Positions 9,129-19,024 of a DNA stretch of 64,000 nt are shown piece after piece (the stretch's first letter is position 1; each line of letters begins with the position of its first letter). Source of the DNA: Desulfuromonadales bacterium (GTDB lineage Bacteria; Desulfobacterota; Desulfuromonadia; Desulfuromonadales; BM103); contig JAQYVZ010000013.1 of the NCBI GenBank assembly GCA_030145205.1, positions 19,182-83,181 on the forward strand, read 5' to 3'. The translations under genes and the position numbers were made by a program. The notes below the pieces were generated by a model. It searched no databases and was not told the DNA's origin. It was given only the letters and a program-made list of their open reading frames with translations.

Positions 9129-11171
9129 CTAGCCGGCATTCGAAGGGGCCAGGGTCTGTGACAGGTCAGACTGGTAGAGAACCAGCCGATTACGGCCGTT
9201 ATGTTTGGCTCGATAGAGAGCCAGGTCGGCTGCGTGCAACAGCATGTCGGGAAGGTTACCATCTTCCGGAAACGCCGAGATGCCCAGACTGATCGTCAGC
9301 CGTCCCTGCGGCAGATGGTTTTCTCCGGGGAAGCTTGCGGCCTCAATCGCCCGCCGCAGGCGCTCAGCGACAAACAGGCTCTCCTGCTTGCCAGCCCCGG
9401 GCAGGACCAGGCAGAACTCCTCGCCGCCGTAGCGGGTGACCACGTCCATCTCCCGTGCCGTGCTGCGCATTAGTTCGGCCACCTTCTTCAAAGCCTTGTC
9501 TCCGGACAGGTGACCGAGAACATCATTGTAAATCTTGAAATGATCAAGGTCCGCCATAATCACGCTGAACTTCTGATCCTGACGCTGGCTGCGGCTGATC
9601 TCCTCTTCCAAACGGCTCTCAAGAAGACGCCGATTGTAAAGACCCGTCAAGGGATCTGTAATGGAGAGTTTTTCCAGGTGCCCTGCCCGCTCCAAAGCTG
9701 CAGTGCGATCGATCATCTGGGCCGCATGGTCGATCAGCGCGTTGAGTTGCTGCATATCCGCCACGGTGAAACTGGTTCGGTCCGCCTTGTCGGCCAGGTT
9801 GAGGACACCAACAAACTGCTCACCACTTTTCAACGGCAGGCATAAAAACGACTTGGTTTTGAAGCGGGGGCGGTTCTTGGCAGCAACCCGTTCATCCTTC
9901 TCGATGTCATTGACCAGCAGCGCCTCTCCCGCCTGGAGCACCCGACCGGCGATGCCCTTGCCAACCGGAATAGCCACCCCCTGGGCAACCGGAGCACTCA
10001 TTCCGCGGGACGCGACAATCGACAGCGCTGCAGCCGCCTCGTCGAGCAGCATCAGGGAGCCGCTTTCCGCATCGCACAGTACGGCAGCCATCTCCAGCAA
10101 ATTTTCGAAAAGGGCGTCCTGGGTATCAACCAGGCTCAACGTGCTGACCATCCCGACCAACCGTGTCGACAGGTCACGTTCCCGCCGATGCTTTTCAGAG
10201 GAATCCAGCTGCTGCAAATGTGCCGTCAGACGATCGAGAATCAGATCACACAACAGCTGATCGCGCACGGGCAGGTCAGCATCGAAGAGAAGCGCGAAGC
10301 CAAAACTTTGTCCGCTCTCCACAAGCGGGGCAATGCAGACAGGGCTCTGTAATTCCTGCGGTAAAATCCGGCTGACAAGCTCTGCCGGCAGACAACCGGT
10401 TTCCGTACCCGCGCCCTTGTGGATCTCGGGCAAAGCGGCTTCGATCAGGTCGACCTGTCCGGGAGCAAAACCGAGCGCGGTTCGCGTGCATCCGGACTGC
10501 CCGGGCCATTGCAAGCGGATCAGAACCCGCGACGCTTCGAACAGAACCGCCAAGGTTTCCGCAGTCATGCCGACAGCATCCTCAACCGAAGCACACCGGG
10601 CAATCTCACGGGCCAGACGGCGCGCCGTCTCCAGATTTTTCGTGACACGCTCCAAGCCAATTGAGCCCGCCTGGCTTCCAAGTAAACAAGACAGTTGCCG
10701 GGAGAGCCCCTGAGCAATCTCTACCGTTTCGTCAAAGGTTGCCGTGGCTGGCAGTTCGGTGTCTTTACAGGAGAGGGTTTGGTTCTTTTTAGATGACGCC
10801 GTCGTGAGGTGTTGACATGAGGAGGTTTCCTGCAGCCCCCCACCCAGGAGGAACCCGGCAAAGTCTTTGCCGTCGAACAACGGGATCACGAAACCAAGAT
10901 AACATTCCTGGCAGAGATGAACCTGGGGAGAGGCAGAATCGTGCGCCTTTTGCAGAGAAGCGTACCAAACCTTCTGGCACGTTTCCGACCAACAGCTGTC
11001 ACCATGACGCTGGCAACAGACCTCCCGCACAGCCCGCCGCAAGGATTCTGGGGGGTGTTTTTCACTCACAAAGGCGAGCTTGAACGGCAAGGCCAACGGC
11101 TGCTGGTGGAGCAGCCGCAACAACTCTTGCGCATCAAACCGCTTGGGGATTGGTTGGTATGTTGGCTCCAT
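9129..11171 (-). CDS. PocR-GAF-GAF-GGDEF diguanylate cyclase
   Basis: A 680-residue soluble protein. Residues about 10-125 are a cysteine-rich PocR-type sensory domain (CCQRHGDSC, CQEC). Two GAF-like modules follow at about 185-320 and 340-490; the second ends with the usual SFLCLPL and GVLNLADK segments. A GGDEF domain occupies about 500-665 with the active-site GGEEF at 582-586 and an RxxD product-inhibition site REMD at 573-576. There are no membrane segments and no EAL domain, so it should make c-di-GMP in the cytoplasm in response to a small ligand or redox cue, possibly through the PocR cysteines. The start is supported by GAGGGAG just before the ATG. It lies 137 bp upstream of the ORP-like gene on the same strand but that gene has its own promoter. 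Confidence 0.88.
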   Translation of the reverse strand: MEPTYQPIPKRFDAQELLRLLHQQPLALPFKLAFVSEKHPPESLRRAVREVCCQRHGDSCWSETCQKVWYASLQKAHDSASPQVHLCQECYLGFVIPLFDGKDFAGFLLGGGLQETSSCQHLTTASSKKNQTLSCKDTELPATATFDETVEIAQGLSRQLSCLLGSQAGSIGLERVTKNLETARRLAREIARCASVEDAVGMTAETLAVLFEASRVLIRLQWPGQSGCTRTALGFAPGQVDLIEAALPEIHKGAGTETGCLPAELVSRILPQELQSPVCIAPLVESGQSFGFALLFDADLPVRDQLLCDLILDRLTAHLQQLDSSEKHRRERDLSTRLVGMVSTLSLVDTQDALFENLLEMAAVLCDAESGSLMLLDEAAAALSIVASRGMSAPVAQGVAIPVGKGIAGRVLQAGEALLVNDIEKDERVAAKNRPRFKTKSFLCLPLKSGEQFVGVLNLADKADRTSFTVADMQQLNALIDHAAQMIDRTAALERAGHLEKLSITDPLTGLYNRRLLESRLEEEISRSQRQDQKFSVIMADLDHFKIYNDVLGHLSGDKALKKVAELMRSTAREMDVVTRYGGEEFCLVLPGAGKQESLFVAERLRRAIEAASFPGENHLPQGRLTISLGISAFPEDGNLPDMLLHAADLALYRAKHNGRNRLVLYQSDLSQTLAPSNAG

Positions 11172-11244
11172 GTCTCCCTCTCGAAGGTCACCGGCAATCC
11201 GACGAACCCTCCAAGCCTCCCGGAGAACAAAATCAAATCAGATG

Positions 11245-11273
11245 ATAGTACCAAACTAAAAAATCAAATACAA
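11245..11273 (-). promoter_or_regulatory. Predicted promoter of the PocR-GGDEF gene
   Basis: On the minus strand, TTGTAT (11268-11273), a 17-base AT-rich spacer and TACTAT (11245-11250) form a reasonable sigma-70 promoter about 74 bases before the start codon. An imperfect stem (about 11279-11311) lies just upstream and may end the lemA transcript. Confidence 0.4.
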
Positions 11274-11318
11274 CCAACAACCTTGCAAAATCAAACAGAT
11301 GCAAAGGTTATGGCACCA

Positions 11319-11888
11319 TCAGGCATGCTGGAAAGACACCTCGACATCCTTGCGATGTTCCGGATCGATCTGCCAGAGCTCACGCCGGTTGAAGTTGAAC
11401 AGGCGGGCAACCAGCACGTCGGGGAACTGATCAATACGGATATTGTAAATATTGACCGACTCGTTCAGGAACTCACGGCGGTCCGCGATCTGATCTTCCA
11501 GCTCGGTAATCCGGTAGCCGAGCTGCTGGAAAGACTTATCCGCCTTCAGATCCGGGTACTTCTCAACCACCATGAACAGTGACTTCAAAGTGTCGGTCAG
11601 CATATTCTGTGCCTGCATTTTCTGTTCATCGGTGCGGGCCTGGCCGGCCATGGAGCGCGCCTTGATCACCGCTTCGAGGGTTTTCTGCTCATGCTGCATG
11701 TAGCCTTCGCACACTTTGATCAGCTTCGGCAGCTCGTCGTAGCGCTGTTTGAGCAGCACATCAATGTTGCTCCAGTTCCGCTCAATGTTGTTCTTGAGGG
11801 CCACGAACCCATTGTAAATGGTAATTACATAGATCACCAAGGCAACCAGGATAAGGACCAGAACTCCCAGAACAATCCAACCTGTCAT
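11319..11888 (-). CDS. lemA: LemA family protein
   Basis: A 189-residue protein with one N-terminal membrane helix (about 4-26) followed by a long helical cytoplasmic or periplasmic domain. The typical LemA segments are present: NNIERNWSNIDVLLKQRYDE and, near the end, ELEDQIADRREFLNESVNIY with YNIRI. LemA proteins are widespread, membrane-anchored and of unknown biochemical role; they often sit beside a GIDE or TPM-domain membrane protein, as here. GGAGGCG precedes the ATG. It is last in a minus-strand run that begins with the menaquinone genes and follows the GIDE-type gene with 27 bp between. Confidence 0.93.
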   Translation of the reverse strand: MTGWIVLGVLVLILVALVIYVITIYNGFVALKNNIERNWSNIDVLLKQRYDELPKLIKVCEGYMQHEQKTLEAVIKARSMAGQARTDEQKMQAQNMLTDTLKSLFMVVEKYPDLKADKSFQQLGYRITELEDQIADRREFLNESVNIYNIRIDQFPDVLVARLFNFNRRELWQIDPEHRKDVEVSFQHA

Positions 11889-11915
11889 AATGACGCCTCC
11901 TTGTCAGTCAACCGG

Positions 11916-13976
11916 TTATTTTCCGAAAAACAGTAACATTTCGTAGATTGCGAAACCGGCGGCCACCAGGCCGGCAATCAGCAGAGGAACGCTAAGCAAC
12001 CCGTATTTTCGCGTCAGATCTGCTTCAGAGAGGGTTTCCGCAATCACAAACGGCAGCCCACGCTGATGCGGCCGGGTAATCACGGCATGTTCCTCCTGAC
12101 GCAAACGCCCCTGCTTGGCCGCCAGATGATCACCCAAAGCTTGTTGTTCCGCGGCGCTGCGCGCCTCGTCCCATTCTGCTTCACTGATCCGCCCATCCCC
12201 ATCCGTATCGTAACGATGCAGCGCCTTGGGGTCAAGCTTGAGGTCCCGCAGGCGCGACTGCACCCGCTCCCCAAGGGTCTGCTCTTGGTTGCGAAGCGGC
12301 CGGGCATAGCCGATGACGTAGAGCGAGGTGTCTTCGTAGATAACATCCTCCACCCACTTCTCATCATCGTCGACCATGCTGACCCCGCTGAACGCCATGG
12401 TCATTTCCCCCGGTGTACCGGTGCGGCTGTTCCTGGCGCGAACCAGCGCCCCCATAGGGTCAATCGTGACACTGCCCGTGCCGTCATCCACTAGGAAAGG
12501 CACATGGCTGCTGTCCACGTTACTCATCAGTTTCCATTTGTCGCCCCGCTCCCGCCGATACTTGCGTAGCCGGTAGTAGACACAGGCCAACTGTCCCATG
12601 GGTGAGACCAGAGCATACTTACGTTGCGTCCGGCCATGCACCTCGACCAACCCCATGGCGATGGAACGGACCCGGCTGGTCGGCGTATTCTCAATCCGCC
12701 GCTTGAGACGGATAAAATGGAAACTCCCCCACAACAACAGCAATGACAACAGGCCTGCAAAGGCCCCGAGGACCACCTCCTCCTGGAACCCGCCACTGAA
12801 CGAGCGTAGCCAGCGACCATTACTTGATGTCAGGGCGATCATGATTCCCACGATCAGGAAAAAACCTAACTGGCTGAGAATCATCCGTAAAGAATATTTC
12901 TGGCGGCCCAGTCGCTCTGGTGGAGGCGGTAGGCCCGGGTCTGTCACCGCTTTTTGGGGTTCCTCCTGTGGCTCGGACATCGCCGCGGCCACCTCTGAAG
13001 AAACCTCTTTTAACCCCGGCATTACGTCAAGATTGCCCCTCGCAACCGCTGCCGCCAAAGCCGGCTGACCTGTCGCCAGCGCCGCCGCCAGCAGAGCGGG
13101 GTTCACCCCTTCCTGGGGAGCAGGGAATTCCGGCGCAGACTGATCCTGGAACAGGTCGCACATCAGCCAGCCGTACCGGATGAGATTGCGCAGAATCAAG
13201 TCGCGTTCTTCCATTTGTCCGTCGAGGGTTTTGATCTCGCAACCCGGCAGTCGGCTCAAGCCGAAATCGGCATGCAGTGCGAACGTGCCAGCATATTCCC
13301 CCGCCAGATGCCGTAACGTGTCCAGATTGCGAACCGCGCTCACGGTTTTGCGCTCGGCCAGGCCATCCGGGTTGAAACGCCCGGCATAGATCCGGAACAT
13401 TGACTCCGGGCGACCTTGCGGGTTCAGCAGATAGAGATCGAGAACCGGGTCCCCCTTGAGGACGACCTGACACATTTCCTCCAGATCCATTGCCGCCATC
13501 TGCGCAACACCCCGGTAATTTTTCTGCGTCATGTGCCGCCGCACGAACCGTTCCGGCAGCTGTCCGGAGACATCCGCCAATACGGCAACCACATGTTGAC
13601 CGCGGTTCAAATGGATCGTTTTGTTGTGTGAGCAGTGGAAAATGATACGATCATCGTGCAGCTCAAGACTGCGCAGACGTACGGGTGGGAAAGCAATGCT
13701 GCTGCGCCTGATTTTCCAACATTCGAAACCATGCTGGCGCAGCAGCGTGGCCAGCACTGTGGTTTTCTCCGCACCACCTTTGCCGAACTGGACCAGACCG
13801 GGGCCGATCAGACGATGTTTGGCCGTATACATATCCAGGCCGTAATCGTCCCGTAAAATCTGCAGCAACACCTGCAATTCGGGCGGCTCAGCCGCTTGCT
13901 GCTTCAGGATCAGTTGATATTTGATTTCGGATTCGGCCAAACCCTCGCCCTCGCCAGGCAACCGTTGTTCCGTCAC
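11916..13976 (-). CDS. Membrane protein with GIDE-type domain and an EF-hand, LemA partner
   Basis: A 686-residue protein. Residues 1-280 form an N-terminal cytoplasmic region I do not recognise; residues 280-360 are Ala/Pro-rich linker. Two membrane helices lie at about 366-385 and 401-421 and one near the C-terminus at about 659-683. Between them, residues about 430-570 resemble the GIDE (MUL1-like E3 ligase family) domain that is usually found next to lemA: GLVEVHGRT, VYYRLRKYRRE, FLVDDGTGSV and VIGYARPL. A canonical calcium-binding loop DTDGDGRISEAE is at 590-601. No RING domain is present, so ubiquitin-ligase wording in databases should not be taken literally. It begins 12 bp after mutY. 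The N-terminal 280 residues and the EF-hand are unusual additions. Confidence 0.75.
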   Translation of the reverse strand: MTEQRLPGEGEGLAESEIKYQLILKQQAAEPPELQVLLQILRDDYGLDMYTAKHRLIGPGLVQFGKGGAEKTTVLATLLRQHGFECWKIRRSSIAFPPVRLRSLELHDDRIIFHCSHNKTIHLNRGQHVVAVLADVSGQLPERFVRRHMTQKNYRGVAQMAAMDLEEMCQVVLKGDPVLDLYLLNPQGRPESMFRIYAGRFNPDGLAERKTVSAVRNLDTLRHLAGEYAGTFALHADFGLSRLPGCEIKTLDGQMEERDLILRNLIRYGWLMCDLFQDQSAPEFPAPQEGVNPALLAAALATGQPALAAAVARGNLDVMPGLKEVSSEVAAAMSEPQEEPQKAVTDPGLPPPPERLGRQKYSLRMILSQLGFFLIVGIMIALTSSNGRWLRSFSGGFQEEVVLGAFAGLLSLLLLWGSFHFIRLKRRIENTPTSRVRSIAMGLVEVHGRTQRKYALVSPMGQLACVYYRLRKYRRERGDKWKLMSNVDSSHVPFLVDDGTGSVTIDPMGALVRARNSRTGTPGEMTMAFSGVSMVDDDEKWVEDVIYEDTSLYVIGYARPLRNQEQTLGERVQSRLRDLKLDPKALHRYDTDGDGRISEAEWDEARSAAEQQALGDHLAAKQGRLRQEEHAVITRPHQRGLPFVIAETLSEADLTRKYGLLSVPLLIAGLVAAGFAIYEMLLFFGK

Positions 13977-13988
13977 CAGTGCTCCGGG

Positions 13989-15125
13989 TTAATCGTCAGC
14001 GTGCTGGCGTTGCCGGTAAAGGTGCAGCGCCTTGAGATGTGCGCCATGCAACGGCAGTGCCGGTGCATCCTCTGCAGAACACCACTCGCCCGGTAATCCG
14101 TCTGGGGTGTTGTCCCCCGTCAGTGACACGGCACATACCGCCAATTTTAATCTGAAGTGACTGTAAATATGACGAATTTCCCCTACAAATTCAACTTTTT
14201 GTTGAAATCGTGCCTGCTCTAACCAAGGAAGGAGAGCCTGTTCGGGCGGCTGCTCATCGGGCACATCCACCACCGGAAATTCCCAGAGCCCACCCAGCAA
14301 CCCCGCAGGCGGACGCTGCATCACCAACAGTTTGTCACCTGCAGAGACCAGCACCGCAGCCTGACATCGAACCGGCACCGTTTTCTTCGGGCGTTTGACC
14401 GGCAGTGCGGCGCTGAGACCGAGCTGCCGGGCCCGGCAGAGATCGCTGAGCGGACAACGGCGGCAGTCCGGGTTGCGAGGCAGGCACACCGTCGCCCCAA
14501 GATCCATAATCGCCTGGGCATAACCATGCGGCTGTGCATCGGGCGTCAATCGCTCAGCCCAATACCACAGGTGTTTCTCCGCCCGACTGCTGCGTGGGTC
14601 CTCCTGCCAAGCGAACAGACGAATCAGGACACGCCGCACATTGCCGTCGAGAATCGGCGCCGGCCGATCATAGGCAATCGACATGATGGCTCCGGCCGTG
14701 GAACGTCCGATACCGGGCAAGGCCATCAGGTCTTCGAGTTGGTCAGGGAAGCTCCCGTCACCATCGCGAACAATCTGCCGGGCCGCCTGATGCAAATTGC
14801 GGGCGCGGGAATAATAACCCAGTCCCGCCCACAGCTGGATGACATCATCCAGCGACGCTTCGGCAAGGATCTGTAAGGAAGGAAAGTGTTGCAGAAACCG
14901 CTCGTAGTAAGGGACCACTGCCGCAACTGTGGTCTGCTGCAGCATGATTTCGGATAGCCAGATACGGTAAGGGTCACGCGTCCTGCGCCAGGGCAGGTCG
15001 CGGCCGCGTTCACCATACCAGAAAAGCAGCCGCCGGGAGACGTCCTCTGGCGCAAACGGCAGGGACGATGAGAAAGCTTCGCCCCCGGAGGTGGGGGCCG
15101 CTGGCTTGGTCGTGTCACGCGCCAT
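13989..15125 (-). CDS. mutY: A/G-specific adenine DNA glycosylase
   Basis: A 378-residue HhH-GPD glycosylase that removes adenine mispaired with 8-oxoguanine. The catalytic glutamate is E59 in SEIMLQQT, the helix-hairpin-helix is ALPGIGRSTAGA, the catalytic aspartate is D160 in ILDGNVRR, and the [4Fe-4S] loop is C214-x6-C221-x2-C224-x5-C230. A C-terminal Nudix-like domain (about 255-370) for 8-oxoG recognition is present, so the protein is full length. It lies 19 bp downstream of hisC and 12 bp upstream of the GIDE-type gene, apparently in one transcript. Confidence 0.96.
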   Translation of the reverse strand: MARDTTKPAAPTSGGEAFSSSLPFAPEDVSRRLLFWYGERGRDLPWRRTRDPYRIWLSEIMLQQTTVAAVVPYYERFLQHFPSLQILAEASLDDVIQLWAGLGYYSRARNLHQAARQIVRDGDGSFPDQLEDLMALPGIGRSTAGAIMSIAYDRPAPILDGNVRRVLIRLFAWQEDPRSSRAEKHLWYWAERLTPDAQPHGYAQAIMDLGATVCLPRNPDCRRCPLSDLCRARQLGLSAALPVKRPKKTVPVRCQAAVLVSAGDKLLVMQRPPAGLLGGLWEFPVVDVPDEQPPEQALLPWLEQARFQQKVEFVGEIRHIYSHFRLKLAVCAVSLTGDNTPDGLPGEWCSAEDAPALPLHGAHLKALHLYRQRQHADD

Positions 15126-15144
15126 GCGCTTCGCGCCCCAGCCT

Positions 15145-16188
15145 TTAACCGACCTCCGCCATGGCAGACAGCGTCCGGGTCATCTCTTCGTCCGTCCCGA
15201 TGGAGATTCTCAGACCATGGGCCAGTGCTGGATCGCTGAAGTAGCGAACCAGAATCTGGCGCGAGAACAAGGCATCATAGACCCGCTTGCCGTTACGATC
15301 CGGCGGGCTGGCAAACAGGTAGTTGCCGCCAGACGGCAGGACCTTGTAGCCCAGGTCGGTCAGGCCGGCAGCGAACCGCTCACGCGTGGCACAGATGCGG
15401 GCGACGCACTCCTGGAAATAGGCCTGGTCTTCGAGCGCTGCGACCAGCGCCACCTGAGCGAGACGATCCAGGTTGTAGTGATCGCGGATCTTGTCGAGCG
15501 CGGCAACGATCTCCGGTCGGGCAATCGCAAAGCCGAGGCGCATGCCGGCTAGGCTGTAACTCTTCGACAGGGTACGGGTGATCACCACATTCGGTTTCTG
15601 TCGCACCAGCTCGAGACAGTTCTGCCCGGCAAAATCGGCATAAGCTTCATCCACCACCAGCAGGCCGCTACAACGATCCGCCAGGGCAGCGACCTCGTCC
15701 AGGGACCAGTTCAGGCCGAGCGGCGCGTTCGGGCTGGTCAGAAAGAACAAGCGCCCTTCGTAACGCTCGGGGAAGTCGAGGATCTCGCCCTCCTCGGTCA
15801 AGGGGAAGGTCCGAATTTTGGCCCCCTGCACTTCAGCCAGGGTGGCATAGTAGGAGTAGGACGGGTGCAGATAAGCGACCTCTTCACCTTCAGCGACACA
15901 GGCGCGGATCAGGTTGTTGAGCAGTTCATCCGAACCGTTCGCCATGATGGTCCATTCCACCGGGTAACCGAACAGGTTGGCCGCCGCGACGCGCCCCGCC
16001 TGGCAGGCGGCGTCGGGATAGGTGCGCAGGTCGCTGCCGGTTGCTTCACGGATGGCAGCCAGCACAGCAGGCGACGGCGGATACGGATTCTCATTGGTAT
16101 TCAGTTTGATCCACTGGTCGGGATTCTCTGGCTGAAAGCCGGGCACGTATCCGGCCATCCCGGCGATATCGTCACGTAAATACTCCAT
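15145..16188 (-). CDS. hisC: Histidinol-phosphate aminotransferase
   Basis: A 347-residue class I/II PLP enzyme that converts imidazole acetol phosphate to histidinol phosphate. The PLP lysine is K209 in [22 protein letters not shown] near the start and LTSPNAPLG at about 150 are typical of HisC. The ATG at 16188 is chosen because AGGAG lies 7 bases ahead; an upstream in-frame start at 16227 would add 13 residues with no homology. The gene is away from other his genes, between mqnC and mutY, so a side role with another aromatic or imidazole substrate cannot be excluded. Confidence 0.88.
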   Translation of the reverse strand: MEYLRDDIAGMAGYVPGFQPENPDQWIKLNTNENPYPPSPAVLAAIREATGSDLRTYPDAACQAGRVAAANLFGYPVEWTIMANGSDELLNNLIRACVAEGEEVAYLHPSYSYYATLAEVQGAKIRTFPLTEEGEILDFPERYEGRLFFLTSPNAPLGLNWSLDEVAALADRCSGLLVVDEAYADFAGQNCLELVRQKPNVVITRTLSKSYSLAGMRLGFAIARPEIVAALDKIRDHYNLDRLAQVALVAALEDQAYFQECVARICATRERFAAGLTDLGYKVLPSGGNYLFASPPDRNGKRVYDALFSRQILVRYFSDPALAHGLRISIGTDEEMTRTLSAMAEVG

Positions 16189-16232
16189 CTTCCATCTCCT
16201 GCCGCACAACGTGCCGCGATGCTGCACTGGCG

Positions 16233-17297
16233 TTAATACTCTTCCAGAGTCTCATAAGTTGTGGTCCGGCGGACCGGCACAAAACCGGCGTCGCGCACCA
16301 GGGCGATGATCTCCTCCTGGCTCATCCGGAACTTGACCCCGGCGGCAGCGACCACGTTTTCTTCGAGCATGGTTCCACCCAGATCATTGGCACCGAATGA
16401 AAGAGCGACCTGGGCCAAACCGGCCCCCTGGGTCACCCAGCTGGCCTGGATATTCGGGATATTATCCAGAACCAGTCTCGACAGGGCGAGTACTTTCAGA
16501 TATTCCACACCGCTGGCCGTTTCACCGCCCAACTCAGTGTTCGCCGGCTGATAAGACCAGGGGATAAAAGCGGTGAAGCCGCCCGTCTCTGCCTGAATCT
16601 CACGAATCCGGAACAGGTGTTCGACCACATCCTCCGCCTTTTCGCCGACGCCGAACATCATGGTTGCTGTCGTCGGCATGCCGAGACGATGCGCCGCCTG
16701 CATGACATCCGCCCAGGCACGCCAGCCGATCTTGTTTGGCGAGATCCCCTGGCGGACTTCGTCGACCAGGATTTCCGCACCACCGCCCGGCAGCGAATCC
16801 AGTCCGGCCTGATGCAGGCGAAGCAGCGCCTCTTGCATACTCAACCCGGACAAACGCCCGATCTGGACGATTTCCGCCGGCGAAAGGGAATGAACCTGTA
16901 CCGTGGGAAAGCGCTGCTTGATCTGCCGGAACAGGTCTTCAAACCAATCAACCTGCAGGTCGGGATGAATCCCGCCCTGCATCAGCAATTGTGTACCGCC
17001 ATGGTCAACCAGTTCCTCGATTTTCCCGAAGATCTCCTCATAACTGAGCAGATAGGCGTCAGTATCCTCCGAATCCCGGTAAAAAGCGCAGAAACGACAC
17101 TTGCTGGTACAGATGTTGGTGTAGTTGACATTCCGGTCGACGACGAAGGAGACACTCCGTTCCGGGTGAAACCGCTGCCGGACAGCGGCAGCCATCTGAC
17201 CGACCGGAATCAGCTCTGCCTCCGTCAGCAAAAACAGCGCGTCTTCCCGAGTCAAACCCTCTCCCCGACCGATTTTCAGGGTAATCTCTGTCAACAT
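16233..17297 (-). CDS. mqnC: Cyclic dehypoxanthinyl futalosine synthase
   Basis: A 354-residue radical SAM enzyme that cyclises dehypoxanthine futalosine, the fourth step of the futalosine route to menaquinone. The cluster motif is C63-x3-C67-x2-C70 (CTSKCRFC) followed by AFYR, preceded by [11 protein letters not shown], which is the form seen in MqnC and distinguishes it from MqnE. PGGGAEIL and the C-terminal [13 protein letters not shown] are also conserved. It begins 3 bp after mqnE. Confidence 0.94.
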   Translation of the reverse strand: MLTEITLKIGRGEGLTREDALFLLTEAELIPVGQMAAAVRQRFHPERSVSFVVDRNVNYTNICTSKCRFCAFYRDSEDTDAYLLSYEEIFGKIEELVDHGGTQLLMQGGIHPDLQVDWFEDLFRQIKQRFPTVQVHSLSPAEIVQIGRLSGLSMQEALLRLHQAGLDSLPGGGAEILVDEVRQGISPNKIGWRAWADVMQAAHRLGMPTTATMMFGVGEKAEDVVEHLFRIREIQAETGGFTAFIPWSYQPANTELGGETASGVEYLKVLALSRLVLDNIPNIQASWVTQGAGLAQVALSFGANDLGGTMLEENVVAAAGVKFRMSQEEIIALVRDAGFVPVRRTTTYETLEEY

Positions 17298-17300
17298 CTC

Positions 17301-18380
17301 TCAGTAGCTCCGCACGACCTGATAGAGCGTGTCCCGCTCCACCGGCACCCGACCTGCCTTGCGAATCTGTTCGATCAGCTGTGTCTTGCTGAGCGCCTGC
17401 GGCGAATCGGCTCCGGCCTCGTGGCCGATCTTCTCTTCGACCACAGTCCCGTCCAGGTCGTTGACACCGAAGCAGAGCGAGACCTGCGCTACTTTCAGTC
17501 CAAGCATGATCCAGTACGCCTTGATGTGCTGGAAGTTGTCCAGGTAGAGGCGACTGATTGCCAGGGTCTTCAGGGCATCGACCCCGCCGACGCCCCTCGC
17601 TTCCGGCACCCGCGTGTTGTCCGGCTGAAAAGCGAGCGGAATAAACGCCTGGAAGCCACCAGTCCGATCCTGCAGGGCCCGCAGCTGGGCCAGGTGGTCC
17701 ACCCGGTCGGCAGCACGTTCGACATGCCCGAACAACATGGTGGCGTTAGTTTTGACTCCGGCCCGGTGAACCGTCTCGATCACCTCCAACCAGCGCTGGC
17801 CGGAGATCTTTTCCGGACAGATGCGGTTGCGGACTTCCGGGTTGAGAATCTCCGCACCGCCACCCGGCATGGAATCGAGTCCCGCCTCCTTCATGGCTTC
17901 GATCACATCAGCATCCGACAGCCCTGCCAGCCCAGCGAAATAGTCGATTTCGACGGCGGTAAATGCCTTAATGTGCAACTCCGGGCAGGCGGCCTTGATC
18001 GCAGCCAGCATCTCCAGATAAAAGTCGAATGGCAGGTCGGGATGCAGGCCGCCCACCATGTGAATCTCGGTGGCCCCTGCGTCACGGGCCTCGGTTGCTT
18101 TTGTCAGGATCTCATTGAGCGCCATGGTGTAGACGCCATCTTCGCCCCGATCGCGGCTGAACGCGCAAAAGGTACAGCGGTTCACGCAGAGGTTCGTGTA
18201 GTTGATGTGTCGATTGACGTTGAAGTAGACCGTGTCGCCATTCTTGCGGTGGTTTGCCAGGGCAGCCAGTTCACCAATACCGAGCAGGTCGTTGCTGGCA
18301 AACATCTCCAGGGCGTCGTCATCACTCAGACGCATGTCGTCAAGGACCTTGCGTCGTATTCTGTTCATTAAGGATGTCAT
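17301..18380 (-). CDS. mqnE: Aminofutalosine synthase
   Basis: A 359-residue radical SAM enzyme that joins the 3-enolpyruvyl-benzoate intermediate to SAM to make aminofutalosine. The cluster motif is CVNRCTFC (C65, C69, C72) followed by AFSR, preceded by FNVNRHINYTN, and PGGGAEIL and NDLDGTVVEEKI are conserved. The start is uncertain: ATG at 18380, ATG at 18368 and a GTG at 18413 inside the end of ubiX are all in frame; the family N-terminus fits 18380 or 18368. Paralogous to the next gene, mqnC. Confidence 0.93.
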   Translation of the reverse strand: MTSLMNRIRRKVLDDMRLSDDDALEMFASNDLLGIGELAALANHRKNGDTVYFNVNRHINYTNLCVNRCTFCAFSRDRGEDGVYTMALNEILTKATEARDAGATEIHMVGGLHPDLPFDFYLEMLAAIKAACPELHIKAFTAVEIDYFAGLAGLSDADVIEAMKEAGLDSMPGGGAEILNPEVRNRICPEKISGQRWLEVIETVHRAGVKTNATMLFGHVERAADRVDHLAQLRALQDRTGGFQAFIPLAFQPDNTRVPEARGVGGVDALKTLAISRLYLDNFQHIKAYWIMLGLKVAQVSLCFGVNDLDGTVVEEKIGHEAGADSPQALSKTQLIEQIRKAGRVPVERDTLYQVVRSY

Positions 18381-18397
18381 CGTTTGAATGTCTGTGT

Positions 18398-19024
18398 TTA
18401 CTTGCCTTCCCACGGCTTGAATAACCGGTGGGAGACATCAAGTTGGTCGAGAATCTTACCGACCACGAAATCAGTAAGCGCGTCAAGGCTGTCCGGCTTA
18501 TGGTAGAAACCGGGCATGGCCGGCAGAATGGTCGCCCCGGCGTTCGCCAGGCGCAGCAGGTTTTCAAGATGTATCACGCTCAGCGGCGTTTCGCGCGGCA
18601 CCAGCAGTAATGGCCGTTTTTCCTTGAGCATGACATCGGCGGCACGCTCCAGCAGATTCCCACTTAAACCGGCAGCAATCCGCCCGACGGTTCCCATTGA
18701 GCACGGGGCAATCACAACGGCCTGCGGCGCCGCCGAACCACTGGCGATAGAGGCTTCGATATCGTCAATATCCAGACTGGCGATCGCCGTACTGGAAAAG
18801 TGTTTCTGCAACAGCAGCGTCTCATCCTGCGAACCAGCGGGCCAGTCCAGTTCCAGTTCATGCCGCAGGACACGTCGGCCGGCAGCCGTCAAGATCAGGC
18901 TGACCTGGCTGCCGCTTTCCAGCAAGGCATGCACCAGTCTGACCCCATAGACGCTGCCGGAGGCCCCGGTGATCCCGACAGCAATTCTGTCAGGCTGACG
19001 TTCGCTCATCATAGCCCCACTCAT
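18398..19024 (-). CDS. ubiX: UbiX-family flavin prenyltransferase
   Basis: A 208-residue flavoprotein of the UbiX/Pad1 group, which attaches a dimethylallyl unit to FMN to make the prenyl-FMN cofactor of UbiD decarboxylases. The N-terminal GITGASGSVYGVRL and the VIAPCSMGTVGRIAAGLSGN and LLVPRETPLS segments are characteristic. Its start overlaps the stop of mqnP by 4 bp. In futalosine-pathway clusters this gene serves the late decarboxylation of the naphthoate intermediate; its UbiD-type partner is not in the window. ATGs at 19012 and 19009 are alternative starts. Confidence 0.93.
   Translation of the reverse strand: MSGAMMSERQPDRIAVGITGASGSVYGVRLVHALLESGSQVSLILTAAGRRVLRHELELDWPAGSQDETLLLQKHFSSTAIASLDIDDIEASIASGSAAPQAVVIAPCSMGTVGRIAAGLSGNLLERAADVMLKEKRPLLLVPRETPLSVIHLENLLRLANAGATILPAMPGFYHKPDSLDALTDFVVGKILDQLDVSHRLFKPWEGK

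Noticed and set aside
16617..18371. 584-codon open frame on the plus strand across mqnC and mqnE
   Set aside because: Antisense shadow; low-complexity composition without motif.
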